Source: Amphiduros pacificus
Lineage: Eukaryota; Annelida; Polychaeta; Phyllodocida; Hesionidae
NCBI GenBank assembly: GCA_949316495.1
Contig: OX439010.1
Location: forward strand, 12,074,809-12,138,808
DNA length: 64,000 nt
Reading direction: 5' to 3'
Shown: positions 45,110 through 56,520 of the stretch, one piece after another
How positions within the stretch are numbered: the stretch's first letter is position 1
Layout: every line of letters starts with the position of its first letter
Program-made: the position numbers and the translations under genes
The notes under the pieces: model-generated
What the model was told of the DNA's origin: nothing
The model's input: the letters and a program-made list of their open reading frames with translations, nothing else
Databases searched by the model: none

Positions 45110-45273
45110 ACTTGGATCAATCAGGTCACAGTGTGGAGGAGATGGCATTTCAAGTTATTTATATTCTATACTAAAACCCAATTGCACACGACCAAACCAG
45201 GGTATCCAAGGAACTGGAATGGATAGATAAGTTAATGGTCTGAATGAAAAGGGGAGATAAAAAGATAATTTTC

Positions 45274-45609
45274 ATACCCTAAACGGGGCCACTGCCGTGC
45301 CGCAGTTATTTTGGGCGCCAGCTTATTAGCACCGGTTCCTCTGTGGTGATCCAAAGGTCGTGGGTTCGAACCCCGGCCATGCCGATATTGAACTCCTGAT
45401 ACAATTACCCATATGAGCTGAGGCCTGAGCCCAAACGGTTAACCCGTTGTCCTTGTAAATCTGTAACTGGGTGGGTTGTCATGTCAAGGACCTGCGACAT
45501 GACAATTCAGTGAGGCAGCACTATATCTGTTACAAGTAGGTCTCATCATGAAATGACTGAAGAAATGTTGAAATTGATGTAAAACCCCAAACAAACAAAC
45601 ATACCCTAA
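45274..45609 (+). mobile_element. tRNA-derived SINE, family 1, full length with target duplication
   Basis: Head with B box GTGGGTTCGAACCCC, body as in the copy at 44833 and tail GTAAAACCCCAAACAAACAA. The 9-bp ATACCCTAA stands on both sides (45274-45282 and 45601-45609), a perfect target-site duplication, which fixes the element as 45283-45600. The intact duplication indicates a fairly recent insertion. Confidence 0.93.
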
Positions 45610-46536
45610 GCTTATTCTGCCATCTACTTCTCATTGTTAATACTATACGATCAAACATTGAACCATACCATTTTTTAAAAACAGGTTCAAAGCCCCAAAA
45701 TATTGGAGTAAATAGTCATTTCTAAAAACACCAAGGAAAACCACTCCATTTCAAAATTTTGGCCGTGGAAAGTATTCCAACTCGGCTCTTTAGGCAAATC
45801 AAGCAACCAACCCTGTAAAGAGCTGGCAAAATTCAATTTTCTTGTACATGAGACAGACTCAACAGCACAATACACGGGCAGCCTCAGCGTCGATTCAAAG
45901 CAACAATGCCACTGCTGCCCCAGCAACCAAGAACTATACACAATAGCCCATAGCAACACAAACACGCACAACTGGCAAAACTAGGGACACACAAGCTGTG
46001 TGCGACCTGTGGCTACAACAAGAGCCTAGCTACACGGTACTCAACCCCTGAGTTACAAGTGCCAGTATTGCAACACTAGTTGTATGAGACAGGATAACCT
46101 GAGGTGGCACCAGAGAAGGTCAAACGTGGCCACATTATTCCCCAACTGGGGAATTAAGGACATGATGCAGGATCAAGCAGCCTCAAAGAAGAGAGCAAGG
46201 ACAATACACCCCACTTTCCAATTAATATAAGAATCAAAAGTCTAACAAGTCTAGAATGCAAATATTCCAAAATAACCATATTAAAATGAATATTTCCAAG
46301 GAAGAAGAGGGAGTAGAAGGGGAGATCATGGAAGGGGAGAGTATCTTATCTCCCCTTCAAGTGACAAACCCTTCCAAGATCAAGCAGATCCCAGGAGCCA
46401 CCCAACGTGGATGACCTCCTGGAGTTTTACCCCTGGGACACAACAATGCACTCAATGCACTCAGGGAAATTATGGCAACACTGCTGGAAATCTCACTGGA
46501 ATCAACTATTCCATCAAATCAACACACAACCTTATG
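45610..46536. other. Unidentified segment, perhaps a LINE 5' region
   Basis: No intact gene. Short coding-like pieces include CATCGYNKSLATRY and, in another frame, YKCQYCNTSCMRQDNLRWHQ (46049-46110), which looks like a broken zinc-finger-like Cys motif as found in LINE ORF1 proteins. The stretch leads straight into the duplicated LINE block. Identity is a guess. Confidence 0.35.
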
Positions 46537-46889
46537 CTCTATCTTAAGATCGAATGTACCTTATGCAAACAATGTATAAAAAGTAACATGGAAACAACAA
46601 CCAAACAAACCCCCCCCCCCAAAAAAAAAATGGTCATAAACCCAACAAAACTTAAGGTATTTATCCTATGTATACATTATTGATTCAGAAAAGAATCTCG
46701 TTTCCCACAAAAGAAAGAAACGAGAACAATAAAATTTGCTTAAAAATTAGACATTCTTAACCCCATGCCAGGACAGTCCAATGCGCAAAATAGTCTGGAT
46801 TTCTTCAATGTAGAGAGTCCTTAAAATTAAAAAATATTACTATCGAGTTCTACAAAAACAATTCCAGAACGAAGCCAAAAACTGCCTGA

Positions 46890-47800
46890 AGATGCAACCA
46901 GTGTCTCAGCCTGGTGTACAGAAAACCACATGGCAGCAAACTGTACAAAAACAAAGGTAATATTGTTCACAACTAGGCAAAAAGAGCAACATTAGTGTTG
47001 AGATGGGTGGACATCTTCTGGAGAACGTTGAAAGTGAAAAACATCTCAGAGTCACTATTAGTAACAACCTCTCTTGGGAAAAACATAGAAACAATGTAAT
47101 GATAACTATCAACAGCATTAGAAAGAAGAATAAAAACATATCTACCATTAGCTGCTCGTAAACTCTATGTGATACTATCCACAAAAGACAAGTGGCCTTT
47201 CTCAGTAAAGATGACTCACTATTTAGACAGCTCAGAAACAAGGTCAACAGAATGTCACGTAACCTCAGAGTACAATATTACCAAGGAAATGTTAGTGAAG
47301 AAAAGAATACCAGAAAGTTTTGGGGTCACATTGGAACAATACTAGGATTGTCAAAGAAAGATTCTTTGGAGAGCTTGGCCATTTGCCACATCTGGACTAT
47401 TGCTCCAATATCTGGGGGTGTTCCCCACATGTTAATAACCTTCTTACTACACAAAAAGACCGACCCCACTAGCACAGTTGGTAGAGTGTAGGATTTGTGC
47501 GGTTGTTGGTCAAACAAGTGGAGGACGGGAGGTCGTGGGTTCGACTCCCACTGCTGGCAGTGTTATTTTCACACTGGGCACGAAAGTCGACCTGACATGG
47601 CCATAGTTGCTGAAAGGGTCATAAAAACACCATTTCACTCCACAAAAGAGAGTAGAAAGAACAATATTGGATGTTAAAGAAATAAGGGCCCCAGAACATT
47701 GATCCAGCATGCTGTTCCAGAGACTTAAATGGATACCCATCCAGGAACGAATAAATTACAGGAAATCTATCATGGTTTACGAAAGTCTAAATGGTCTAGT
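46890..47800 (+). mobile_element. LINE fragment B (RT C-terminal part), mosaic, copy 1
   Basis: Coding-like pieces of a CR1-type ORF2: KTKVILFTTRQK, GGHLLENVESEKHLRVTIS, then LAARKLYV, HLDYCSNIWGC, and after a SINE ILDVKEIRAPEH, FQRLKWIPIQERINYRKSIM and VYESLNGLVAK. Between LAARKLYV and HLDYC lies about 215 bp (47168-47385) that belong to a different LINE, the one at 50.4-53.9 kb. Several stops and frame changes; long dead. Confidence 0.75.
47456..47650 (+). mobile_element. tRNA-derived SINE, family 2, inside LINE B (copy 1)
   Basis: Head CCCCACTAGCACAGTTGGTA (A box) and GGTCGTGGGTTCGACTCCCA (B box), then a body with AAGTCGACCTGACATGGCCA and TAGTTGCTGAAAGGGTCATA. Similar CACAAAA-rich sequence on each side (CACAAAAAGA and CACAAAAGAGA) may be the target duplication. 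It interrupts the LINE frame just after the QK of its RT end. Confidence 0.8.
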
Positions 47801-47999
47801 TGCCAAATAAATGAATGACATTATACATTGGTGACACTCACAACAGGCAAACCAGGGCATGCTGCCACTTCTACCATACAGTTTTTGGTTTTATCAAACC
47901 CACTGGCACAGTTGAAAGCATTGTAATCCTTCTCTTCATTGTTACCAAACATTTAAAGTACTGAAGTTGTGTTGCTGGTCTCCAACTCCTTGTCCTTAA

Positions 48000-48270
48000 A
48001 AACATATATTGTAGCTTGCTGCACTGGATCAAGGACTTTCTCACTGACAACCAAAGAAGGTTATGTTTTTCTCACTGACAACCAAAGAAGGTTATGTTCA
48101 AGGCAAGACATGAGACTACCACACCCACCAAAATAGAACCCTTCAGGGCTGTGTGCTGGGTCCAACCTTTTCTAACTTGCTGATGCCGAATAGGATAAGG
48201 TTCGTTCTTCAGTTCCTAGCTCGCACAGGTGTCTTGTGTTATGTTCTGATGATCTCATTCTGCCATCCAT
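48000..48270 (+). mobile_element. LINE fragment C (RT core piece), copy 1
   Basis: Pieces of an RT palm: LLHWIKDFLTDNQRR, then VCWVQPF in place of a CVLGP block, and CYVLMIS overlapping the remains of a YADD box (frame-shifted ...DDLILPS). It includes a 30-bp direct repeat (CTCACTGACAACCAAAGAAG at about 48039 and 48070). Different order and family from fragment B; badly decayed. Confidence 0.6.
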
Positions 48271-48817
48271 GATGGGATGGCTGGCCAATCAGCTAGCACT
48301 GACAAATGGTCACTCACACCACTGCACATCAGCCTCCAGCAGTGTGTGAGTTGCCTGATCCATGTCAGTCACTCCCACCCGGACACACCCCCAGTGATGC
48401 AGATGACCTAATTCACCACAAGTCAGCTGATATGAACTACCACTCAGGGGCCCCATCTCATGACTCTATCTTAAGATCGAATGTACCTTATGCAAACAAT
48501 GTATAAAAAGTAACATGGAAACAACAACCAAACAAACCCCCCCCCCCCAAAAAAAAAATGGTCATAAACCCAACAAAACTTAAGGTATTTATCCTATGTA
48601 TACATTATTGATTCAGAAAAGAATCTCGTTTCCCACAAAAGAAAGAAACGAGAACAATAAAATTTGCTTAAAAATTAGACATTCTTAACCCCATGCCAGG
48701 ACAGTCCAATGCGCAAAATAGTCTGGATTTCTTCAATGTAGAGAGTCCTTAAAATTAAAAAATATTACTATCGAGTTCTACAAAAACAATTCCAGAACGA
48801 AGCCAAAAACTGCCTGA

Positions 48818-49728
48818 AGATGCAACCAGTGTCTCAGCCTGGTGTACAGAAAACCACATGGCAGCAAACTGTACAAAAACAAAGGTAATATTGTTCACAA
48901 CTAGGCAAAAAGAGCAACATTAGTGTTGAGATGGGTGGACATCTTCTGGAGAACGTTGAAAGTGAAAAACATCTCAGAGTCACTATTAGTAACAACCTCT
49001 CTTGGGAAAAACATAGAAACAATGTAATGATAACTATCAACAGCATTAGAAAGAAGAATAAAAACATATCTACCATTAGCTGCTCGTAAACTCTATGTGA
49101 TACTATCCACAAAAGACAAGTGGCCTTTCTCAGTAAAGATGACTCACTATTTAGACAGCTCAGAAACAAGGTCAACAGAATGTCACGTAACCTCAGAGTA
49201 CAATATTACCAAGGAAATGTTAGTGAAGAAAAGAATACCAGAAAGTTTTGGGGTCACATTGGAACAATACTAGGATTGTCAAAGAAAGATTCTTTGGAGA
49301 GCTTGGCCATTTGCCACATCTGGACTATTGCTCCAATATCTGGGGGTGTTCCCCACATGTTAATAACCTTCTTACTACACAAAAAGACCGACCCCACTAG
49401 CACAGTTGGTAGAGTGTAGGATTTGTGCGGTTGTTGGTCAAACAAGTGGAGGACGGGAGGTCGTGGGTTCGACTCCCACTGCTGGCAGTGTTATTTTCAC
49501 ACTGGGCACGAAAGTCGACCTGACATGGCCATAGTTGCTGAAAGGGTCATAAAAACACCATTTCACTCCACAAAAGAGAGTAGAAAGAACAATATTGGAT
49601 GTTAAAGAAATAAGGGCCCCAGAACATTGATCCAGCATGCTGTTCCAGAGACTTAAATGGATACCCATCCAGGAACGAATAAATTACAGGAAATCTATCA
49701 TGGTTTACGAAAGTCTAAATGGTCTAGT
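48818..49728 (+). mobile_element. LINE fragment B mosaic, copy 2
   Basis: Second copy, within the 1.93-kb duplication, of the mosaic at 46890-47800, with the same foreign LINE segment (about 49096-49313). Confidence 0.75.
49384..49578 (+). mobile_element. tRNA-derived SINE, family 2, copy 2
   Basis: Duplicate of the SINE at 47456, carried by the 1.93-kb duplication and not an independent insertion. Confidence 0.8.
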
Positions 49729-49927
49729 TGCCAAATAAATGAATGACATTATACATTGGTGACACTCACAACAGGCAAACCAGGGCATGCTGCCACTTCT
49801 ACCATACAGTTTTTGGTTTTATCAAACCCACTGGCACAGTTGAAAGCATTGTAATCCTTCTCTTCATTGTTACCAAACATTTAAAGTACTGAAGTTGTGT
49901 TGCTGGTCTCCAACTCCTTGTCCTTAA

Positions 49928-50198
49928 AAACATATATTGTAGCTTGCTGCACTGGATCAAGGACTTTCTCACTGACAACCAAAGAAGGTTATGTTTTTCT
50001 CACTGACAACCAAAGAAGGTTATGTTCAAGGCAAGACATGAGACTACCACACCCACCAAAATAGAACCCTTCAGGGCTGTGTGCTGGGTCCAACCTTTTC
50101 TAACTTGCTGATGCCGAATAGGATAAGGTTCGTTCTTCAGTTCCTAGCTCGCACAGGTGTCTTGTGTTATGTTCTGATGATCTCATTCTGCCATCCAT
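49928..50198 (+). mobile_element. LINE fragment C, copy 2
   Basis: Duplicate of the fragment at 48000-48270. Confidence 0.6.
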
Positions 50199-50392
50199 GA
50201 TGGGATGGCTGGCCAATCAGCTAGCACTGACAAATGGTCACTCACACCACTGCACATCAGCCTCCAGCAGTGTGTGAGTTGCCTGATCCATGTCAGTCAC
50301 TCCCACCCGGACACACCCCCAGTGATGCAGATGACCTAATTCACCACAAGTCAGCTGATATGAACTACCACTCAGGGGCCCCATCTCATGAC

Positions 50393-53300
50393 TCTGAGGC
50401 ACTGGCTGGCAAGTATGACAATCAGCCAGTATATGACATACCAATAGTGAAAACAAAGGCAAGAAGTACATCTAAGTTCCAAAATAAGTCCGGCTCAATT
50501 AGTGACAATCTCATCAGAATAGAGACCTGCAAGTAGAACTTACCCTGCATACTAAATACAAATTTAAGATCTCTCCCCAAAAAGGTTGATGAGCAATATT
50601 ACAAATAAATCATATTGATGTTGCTGTCATCACTGAGTCATGGCTTGATGAGGACATACCAGACTCGTCAATTGATATCTCTGGCTACAAACCCATACGC
50701 AATGACAAATATGGCAAAAGAGGAGGAGGGGTTGTCGTTTTTGTGAGAGAGTCTGCCAGCAGAACTGAATGGACTGAGATGCAGGATGAAGACTGTCTGT
50801 TTGGCTCACACTCAAACCGAGAAGGATGCCAAGAGACCACCCTCACATTACCAATGGAGCAATATATCACCCGCCCAAGGCCAATAACTACTTCTTAACA
50901 CAGCAAATAAGCAGATGTACTGACCAAGTAAGACTAAAACATCTGCAATAGTTCTAGCAGGCGACTTCAACACATTCAAAGATATTTATTTGAAACGTTC
51001 CTTCAAACTCAGGCAAGTTGTTAACCAACCCACAAGGAAAGACGCTATACTCGACAAAGTCTACACAAACATACCAGATCTCTATGATAACATAAATGTC
51101 ATCCCCCAGGTTGGGTCATCTGACCACAGAGTTGTGCTGGTCCTGCCAGAACTGGCTAGTGAGTACCAACCAGCATCAAAAGTGGCTCGCATATCACGCA
51201 GTGCAGGATCCAATGAAAGGGCCACCTACAGAAAGTCCGGTGGGAGCCCTTGTATGCCATGAATGACACTTCCCAGCAACTAGCCTACTTCCAGAATGCT
51301 ATATTCAGAATACTGAATGACACAATGCCATGGAAAACTTGTACCCGTAACAGTAATGATAAGCCATGGATCACAGATCACTATATCACTATACTTGTAC
51401 CCGTAACAGTAATGATAAGCCATGGATCACAGATCACTATATGGATACTATCCACAAAAGACAAGTGGCCTTTCTCAGTAAAGATGACTCACTATTTAGA
51501 CAGCTCAGAAACAAGGTCAACAGAATGTCACGTAACCTCAGAGTACAATATTACCAAGGAAATGTTAGTGAAGAAAAGAATACCAGAAAGTTTTGGGGTC
51601 ACATTGGAACTATACTAGGATTGTCAAAGAAAGATTCTTTGGAGAGCTTGGCCAACTCTATTTTCGATGGAGACTGTCAAAGTCTTGCTGATGCCATTAA
51701 TGTGTTTCTTCAATCTGTGAGTTCTGACCTGCCACCACTGATATGCAGCCATGATAACGAGATGACTGTCCAACTAGCTGCATTTACTGTCAAAACATAG
51801 AGTAGAAAGCATTCTAGGCCACCTAAATGTACACAAAGCCCTTGGGCCGGATGACATCCCCAACTGGCTGCTGAGGGATTTCTGCTGGTTACTAGCTGGA
51901 CCTGTCACTGCAATCATCAACACATCACTCAGCCAAAGAAAAGTCCCAGTGCTATGGAAATCTGCTAATTTTTCATCCATCCCCAAAGTTTCACACCCAC
52001 GGTCAGTAGAAAGTGATCTCAACCCCATTAGTCTGACTCCAAACCTATCAAAAGTGGCAGAAGGATTTGTATATGAATGGATACTGGAAGTAGTGAAACC
52101 CAAGCTCCACTGAAATCAATTTGGAGCTCTACCAGGCTCTTCCACTGTTGAGGCCCTAGTATACCTCATGCACAGGGCTTTCTCTGCGACTGACAAGCTG
52201 GGAACATATGTAAAGATAGTGCTAGTTGACTTCCGGAAAGCTTTTGATCATATTAACCATAACATTGTGATCCAGAAGTTATTGTACCTTGAAGTGCCAA
52301 GATGTCTAGTAGAATGGATATCATCCTTCCTAAGTGGCCGTCTCCAGAGAGTTAAGATGGGAGACATATTTTCAGAATGGGTCAATATCAATGGTGGTGT
52401 CCCCCAAGGTACGAAACTAGGACCTCTCTTGTTTCTGATCATGATAAATGATTTACAATTCACAGAGCCCTGTGAGGGCATTAAGTTCATAGATGACACT
52501 AGCGTCTTGGAGATTGGCCACAAGGTGTCACCACAGGGGATCTTGATGCAGGGAGCAATGGACACCCTCCAGGGTTGGACTGGCACCAATGATACCCAAT
52601 TTAATCTAGTCAAAACCAAAGAATCTGTCATGAGCTTCTCAAATGAGCCACCTGAACTGAGTCCACTGCATATTGGAAATGATATTGTATCTCAAGTGGA
52701 TAGTGCAAAGTTATTGGGCATCTTCATTTCCAATGACCTGAAATGGGACATGCATATATCCAAAATAACAAGTAAGGCTAGCCAGAGACTGCACTTCTTA
52801 ACTGTTTTACGCCGCTGTAAAGCCCCAAGTCACCATCTGGTCAAAGTCTACACCTGCCACATAAGGTCCATTCTGGAATATGCATGCCAAGTGTGGCACC
52901 CAGGGATTACTAAAGCTATATCTGAAGATGTTGAGCTAATACAAAAGCATGCCCTAAAAATAGTTTTCCCCAATTTCTCATATGAAGAAGCATTAGTATA
53001 AGGCAAGCTTTTACCACTGAAAGACAGAAGAGAAAGACTGTGCAAAGCATATTTCAATAAACTCTGCGATCCATGTCACAAACTCCATCACTTGATCCCA
53101 AAGCAAAGGGAAACACATCATGATTTAAGAAATCAGTCTCCATTTGAAATGCCCAAAATGAGAGTAGACAGGACAAAAGGAAGCTTTATTAATTATGCAA
53201 CTATGTCACCTACAGAACAGTAAAGTTCCAACCAGAGCAATTCCTGACCATCCATATCATGACTAGACTATAGTATAAATATGATGCTTTGCTTGTATAT

Positions 53301-53925
53301 AGATTTGCTATAATGTTATTAGCAATATTGTAAATTTTGTCTCATATACAGTCAGACCTCGCCGGACCGTCCCCCGATGCTCCGGCATATCAATTACCGA
53401 CAGTGATTTGGCTGCAACCATTCTAATCTTTCTTTATTTGTATTCACCAAACCGTCAAATCCGGATCCCGACACCGGCAGTGATTTATGGGAACAAAAGT
53501 GCTAAATCTAATGTAAATTGTATCATCAAACCGACATTAAGTTAAGGGGTGAATAAACATGTTGGGGTAAACTTCCCAGCTGATGAAAGACCCCACGTGG
53601 TGCGGGCCAGGCGACAGGCAGGATGTGGCACGTGTCAGTCAACACCGGTCTGTCTGATGTTTGCCGACAGAGCTACCGCTAGGGGGCAGGGCTTACTGTT
53701 ATCAGTAGCGGTGACGACTGGGAGCCATCACAGGTGTCCGTTTCATCAAACCGTCAGACTCGTGAAACCGGCAGAATTATGTGTGACAGACCATGACGGA
53801 CTGGCGGGGCTTGACTGTAGTATATTTTTTTTGGTGACAATTTTTATGTGCATATATGTATCTCTTCAATCTTTGGATTGCCAATAAATACCCTTCTTAT
53901 CTTATATTATCTTATCTTATCTGCT
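50393..53925 (+). mobile_element. LINE A: non-LTR retrotransposon, CR1-like group, ORF2 with endonuclease and RT
   Basis: The longest LINE here. An ORF1-end-like piece (EALAGKYDNQPVYDIPIVK) is followed by the APE endonuclease (ITESWLDEDIPDSSIDISGY, GGGVVVFVRE, AGDFNTF, VGSSDHRVVLV) and the RT: ALGPDDIPNWLL, VDFRKAFDHINHNI (motif A), NGGVPQGTKLGPLLF (motif B), FIDDTS (motif C, FxDD), ILEYACQVWHPG near the end. The open RT part is 52168-53001. A 56-bp tandem duplication at 51337 shifts the frame, and stops occur at about 51798, 52111 and 52999, so it is inactive. The 3' UTR is split by a MITE (53349-53817); the end is AATAAATACCC with a (TTATC)n tail at about 53895-53922. Confidence 0.88.
53349..53817. 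mobile_element. pogo/Tigger-like MITE (469 bp) inside LINE A 3' UTR
   Basis: Terminal inverted repeats CAGTCAGACCTCGCCGGACC and, at the right end, GGACTGGCGGGGCTTGACTG. TA stands on each side (53347-53348 and 53818-53819). CAGTCA ends and a TA target are hallmarks of the pogo branch of Tc1/mariner. No transposase is encoded, so it was moved in trans. LINE sequence continues on both sides, so this insertion is younger than the LINE. Confidence 0.85.
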
Positions 53926-54847
53926 AGTCACTGGCAAGAGAAAGACAAATGCCCACAATATCGAGCTGCATTAGACATGATCAATGAAGAATGCGAATGT
54001 CTTGGCCTTGAGATGTCCACTAAAGCCATCAAACAATCAGAGCCAACCACTAAATTACATCTCCAGTGTAGCTACCTCAAATGTGTTCAATCCTACCACT
54101 TCCAAGGCAGCATATCTGGCTGGATGGACATATACTGTCAATACATCTGAACATCAGTATTGAGGTTCCTTATCTTTGCCAAATGTGTCAGGTCAAACTT
54201 ATCCTGAAGAGACCAAATCTCTGTGATCGTCTTTGGGGCCAAAGCTGACTTTCTGAGATGTTTCTTCACAGCCACCAATAGCAGTCAACATGGTGTCGAA
54301 ATTGTTATGGAGTTTTTCATCACCTAAAGTAGGTATTTTATTATTTATTTAAGTGGTATATTATCACATAATACTTCAACTTCAACTGGGCATTTTTGTA
54401 CTCATAAATTATGATGTACTGAGATGGACTGTAATTAACATTTCCCTTTTCTAAAGTTTAGGAATTGGTACAAAAGGTGTGAGTGACCCACAATACTGGT
54501 GCGAAAGGGTAAATTAAGCAATAGTGTCTAACGTGAATTAATGTGACGTCAATTTTTCACGTGGATATGAAAATCATATTTAACCACGTTATAAATTGGA
54601 CCAGAAAACTAAGTCTTGAAAATCACGTCTTAACCACTTGGATATCTAAATCTTTAAAAAATCTGAAATCTGGTTCAGCAGAAATCCACATGGTTTTCAC
54701 CTGGCATGTCTGCATGGTCAACACCTGCAATGGCAAGGAAGGTTCTTAACCTTTAATTGGATCCCAAGTGGCTTGGGGGTTCAAGGCAAAGACATTGCAG
54801 ATGATTATAGCCAGAACATCTGTACAAGCCTGCCCCAACTGAAGCCC
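53926..54847. other. Intergenic DNA with a possible decayed LINE piece
   Basis: At 53960-54060 the plus strand reads ALDMINEECECLGLEMSTKA, which resembles the thumb-proximal part of a LINE RT, but the match is short. The remainder has no feature. Confidence 0.35.
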
Positions 54848-55621
54848 GGGGGGGTACTCTCATGATTTTAACCCGCGGAGGCTGGGATGGAACTGAAAAC
54901 CCCAGAGCCTGAATTAGGGAAATATTCTATCATTATTGGTACCCTGATTTAGGACTAGCTGAAATTTGGTACCCTGATTTAGGACAAGCTGAATTTTTGA
55001 TACCCTCATTTAGGGATGATGCAGAAGGGGGAGATTTGGAAAAGGGGATTGTGATCCCTGTTTTAGGGAGAAATTTGAAAAACAGTACCCTGTTTTAGGG
55101 GAAATGATAAAATATCTTAACCCGGATGGAACTGAAAACCCCAGAGCCTGATTTAGGGAAATATTCTATCATTATTGGTACCCTGATTTAGGACTAGCTG
55201 AATTTTTTATACCCTCATTTAGGGATGATGCAGAAGGGGGAGATTTGGAAAAGGGGATTGTGATCCCTGTTTTAGGGAGAAATTTGAAAAACAGTACCCT
55301 GTTTTAGGGGAAATGATAAAATATCTTAACCCGGATGGAACTGAAAACCCCAGAGCCTGATTTAGGGAAATATTCTATCATTATTGGTACCCTGATTTAG
55401 GACTAGCTGAATTTTTTATACCCTCATTTAGGGATGATGCAGAAGGGGGAGATTTGGAAAAGGGGATTGTGATCCCTGTTTTAGGGAGAAATTTGAAAAA
55501 CAGTACCCTGTTTTAGGGAAAATGATAAAATATCTTAACCTGTTTTAGGGAAAATATCAGCGAAAAGGACCCTATTTAGCCCAGCTTCCCCGGTAACGCT
55601 GACTATGAGAGTACCCCCCCC
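54848..55621. mobile_element. TIR element with internal ~209-bp tandem repeat
   Basis: Terminal inverted repeats GGGGGGGTACTCTCAT (54848-54863) and ATGAGAGTACCCCCCC (from 55605), 16 bp and perfect. The interior is three units (start of GGATGGAACTG at about 54885, 55124 and 55333), the first 30 bp longer through an extra TACCCTGATTTAGGAC segment. Units are full of CCCT...TTAGGG pairs. No protein encoded; non-autonomous. Confidence 0.85.
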
Positions 55622-55861
55622 AGGAACTGAAGGCTGTCTTCGAAATGAGGAACAATTACAACCAGTACTGTACCTGGTTCCAGTGCAACACACATCTCGG
55701 TCCAGATCATGATGCACTCCCTGGCACTGTGGCCATGGATCTAGTTATTTATCTCATACTTGGTGCTTCAAGAGGGTGTTCTGCACCTATGAGATATTCT
55801 TTTGCAGATCACCCCTCTGCCGAACTACTTTCGCAGATCACCCCTCTGCCAAACTACATTC

Positions 55862-56412
55862 GTGTGACGTCATTAAAAAGGGGGCGTGGCATTGTTTATG
55901 TTGTTTGACACACACAACATAGATCCACACATGCTGCAATATTTTCCACACAGTTTTGCTTTAACCCCTAAGGGACTAGGCTATCTTAATTTTGTTGATT
56001 GACAGGACTAACCAATTTCTTTCTGGACTAGTGTATCTACATACTAAATTAATAAAATTTATAACCATGGTTATTCAATATGTTTAATAAAGTTCTGGGG
56101 TCAAAAGTTCATGATCCAGTCAGTTTGACGTCATTATCATGATTACATTGTAACAAGTTGCAGCTCTGCAGAATGTTACAAATGACGTCATCAAGTCAGA
56201 ACAATGGGGACGTCAACGTCCTTCCCGTCCGTTACCGGTGGTGGACGTTGCCGTCCTTCCCGTCCGTTAGGGGTTAAATAGATTGGTCATCAAACCAAAA
56301 CTTTATCTCATACCTATCTGCAGGAGTTAAGTATGAGATAAAGTCAAGAACATAGGTTTGTGCCTCTGGGTTTGTGCAGTGTTCAGGCTGACAGATCTCT
56401 CACGTTGGTTCT
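55862..56412. repeat. Duplicated segment, copy 1 (interrupted by a MITE)
   Basis: GTGTGACGTCATTAAAAAGG ... GTTGGTTCTGG, about 240 bp without the MITE at 55965-56273. The same sequence is at 56521-56747 without the insert. Each copy has a TTTATCTCATAC...GTATGAGATAAA perfect 12-bp inverted repeat. Confidence 0.9.
55965..56273. mobile_element. piggyBac-like MITE (309 bp) with TTAA target duplication
   Basis: Inverted ends CCCCTAAGGGAC and GTCCGTTAGGGG, flanked directly by TTAA on both sides (55961-55964 and 56274-56277). The copy at 56521-56747 has one TTAA at the same place (56620-56623) and continues with the same ATAGATTGG, an empty site. TTAA targets and CCC-type ends are the piggyBac hallmark. 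The inner right part has a GGACG/CGTCC-rich segment shared with the fragment at 12944. Confidence 0.92.
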
Positions 56413-56520
56413 GGACTCAGTGGGTTCTGGTGGAAAGATCTCACAATATAGAGTGGCACTATGCCCACATCTCAATGGCGTCATAACATAATAAATTATA
56501 TGTTGTAATGACGTCATTGA

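Larger units (their letters stand above)
46537..50392. repeat. 1.93-kb tandem duplication (two near-identical copies)
   Basis: Copy 1 is 46537-48464, copy 2 48464-50392. Everything in copy 1 recurs 1927-1928 bp downstream; short open stretches translate identically in the two copies, and the only difference I noticed is one base in a C/A homopolymer run (46610 versus 48537). The junction shares the bases CTCT with both unit ends. Contents: a LINE ORF2 end interrupted by a SINE and by a piece of another LINE, then a third LINE fragment. Confidence 0.95.

Noticed and set aside
47465-47565. A genuine tRNA gene
   Set aside because: A and B boxes are present but the spacing and continuation into a shared non-tRNA body show a tRNA-derived SINE; the second copy is part of the 1.93-kb duplication.
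54848-55560. Interstitial telomere (TTAGGG) repeats
   Set aside because: TTAGGG occurs often but not in tandem; it is part of a ~209-bp unit with paired ACCCT, so it is a property of that element.
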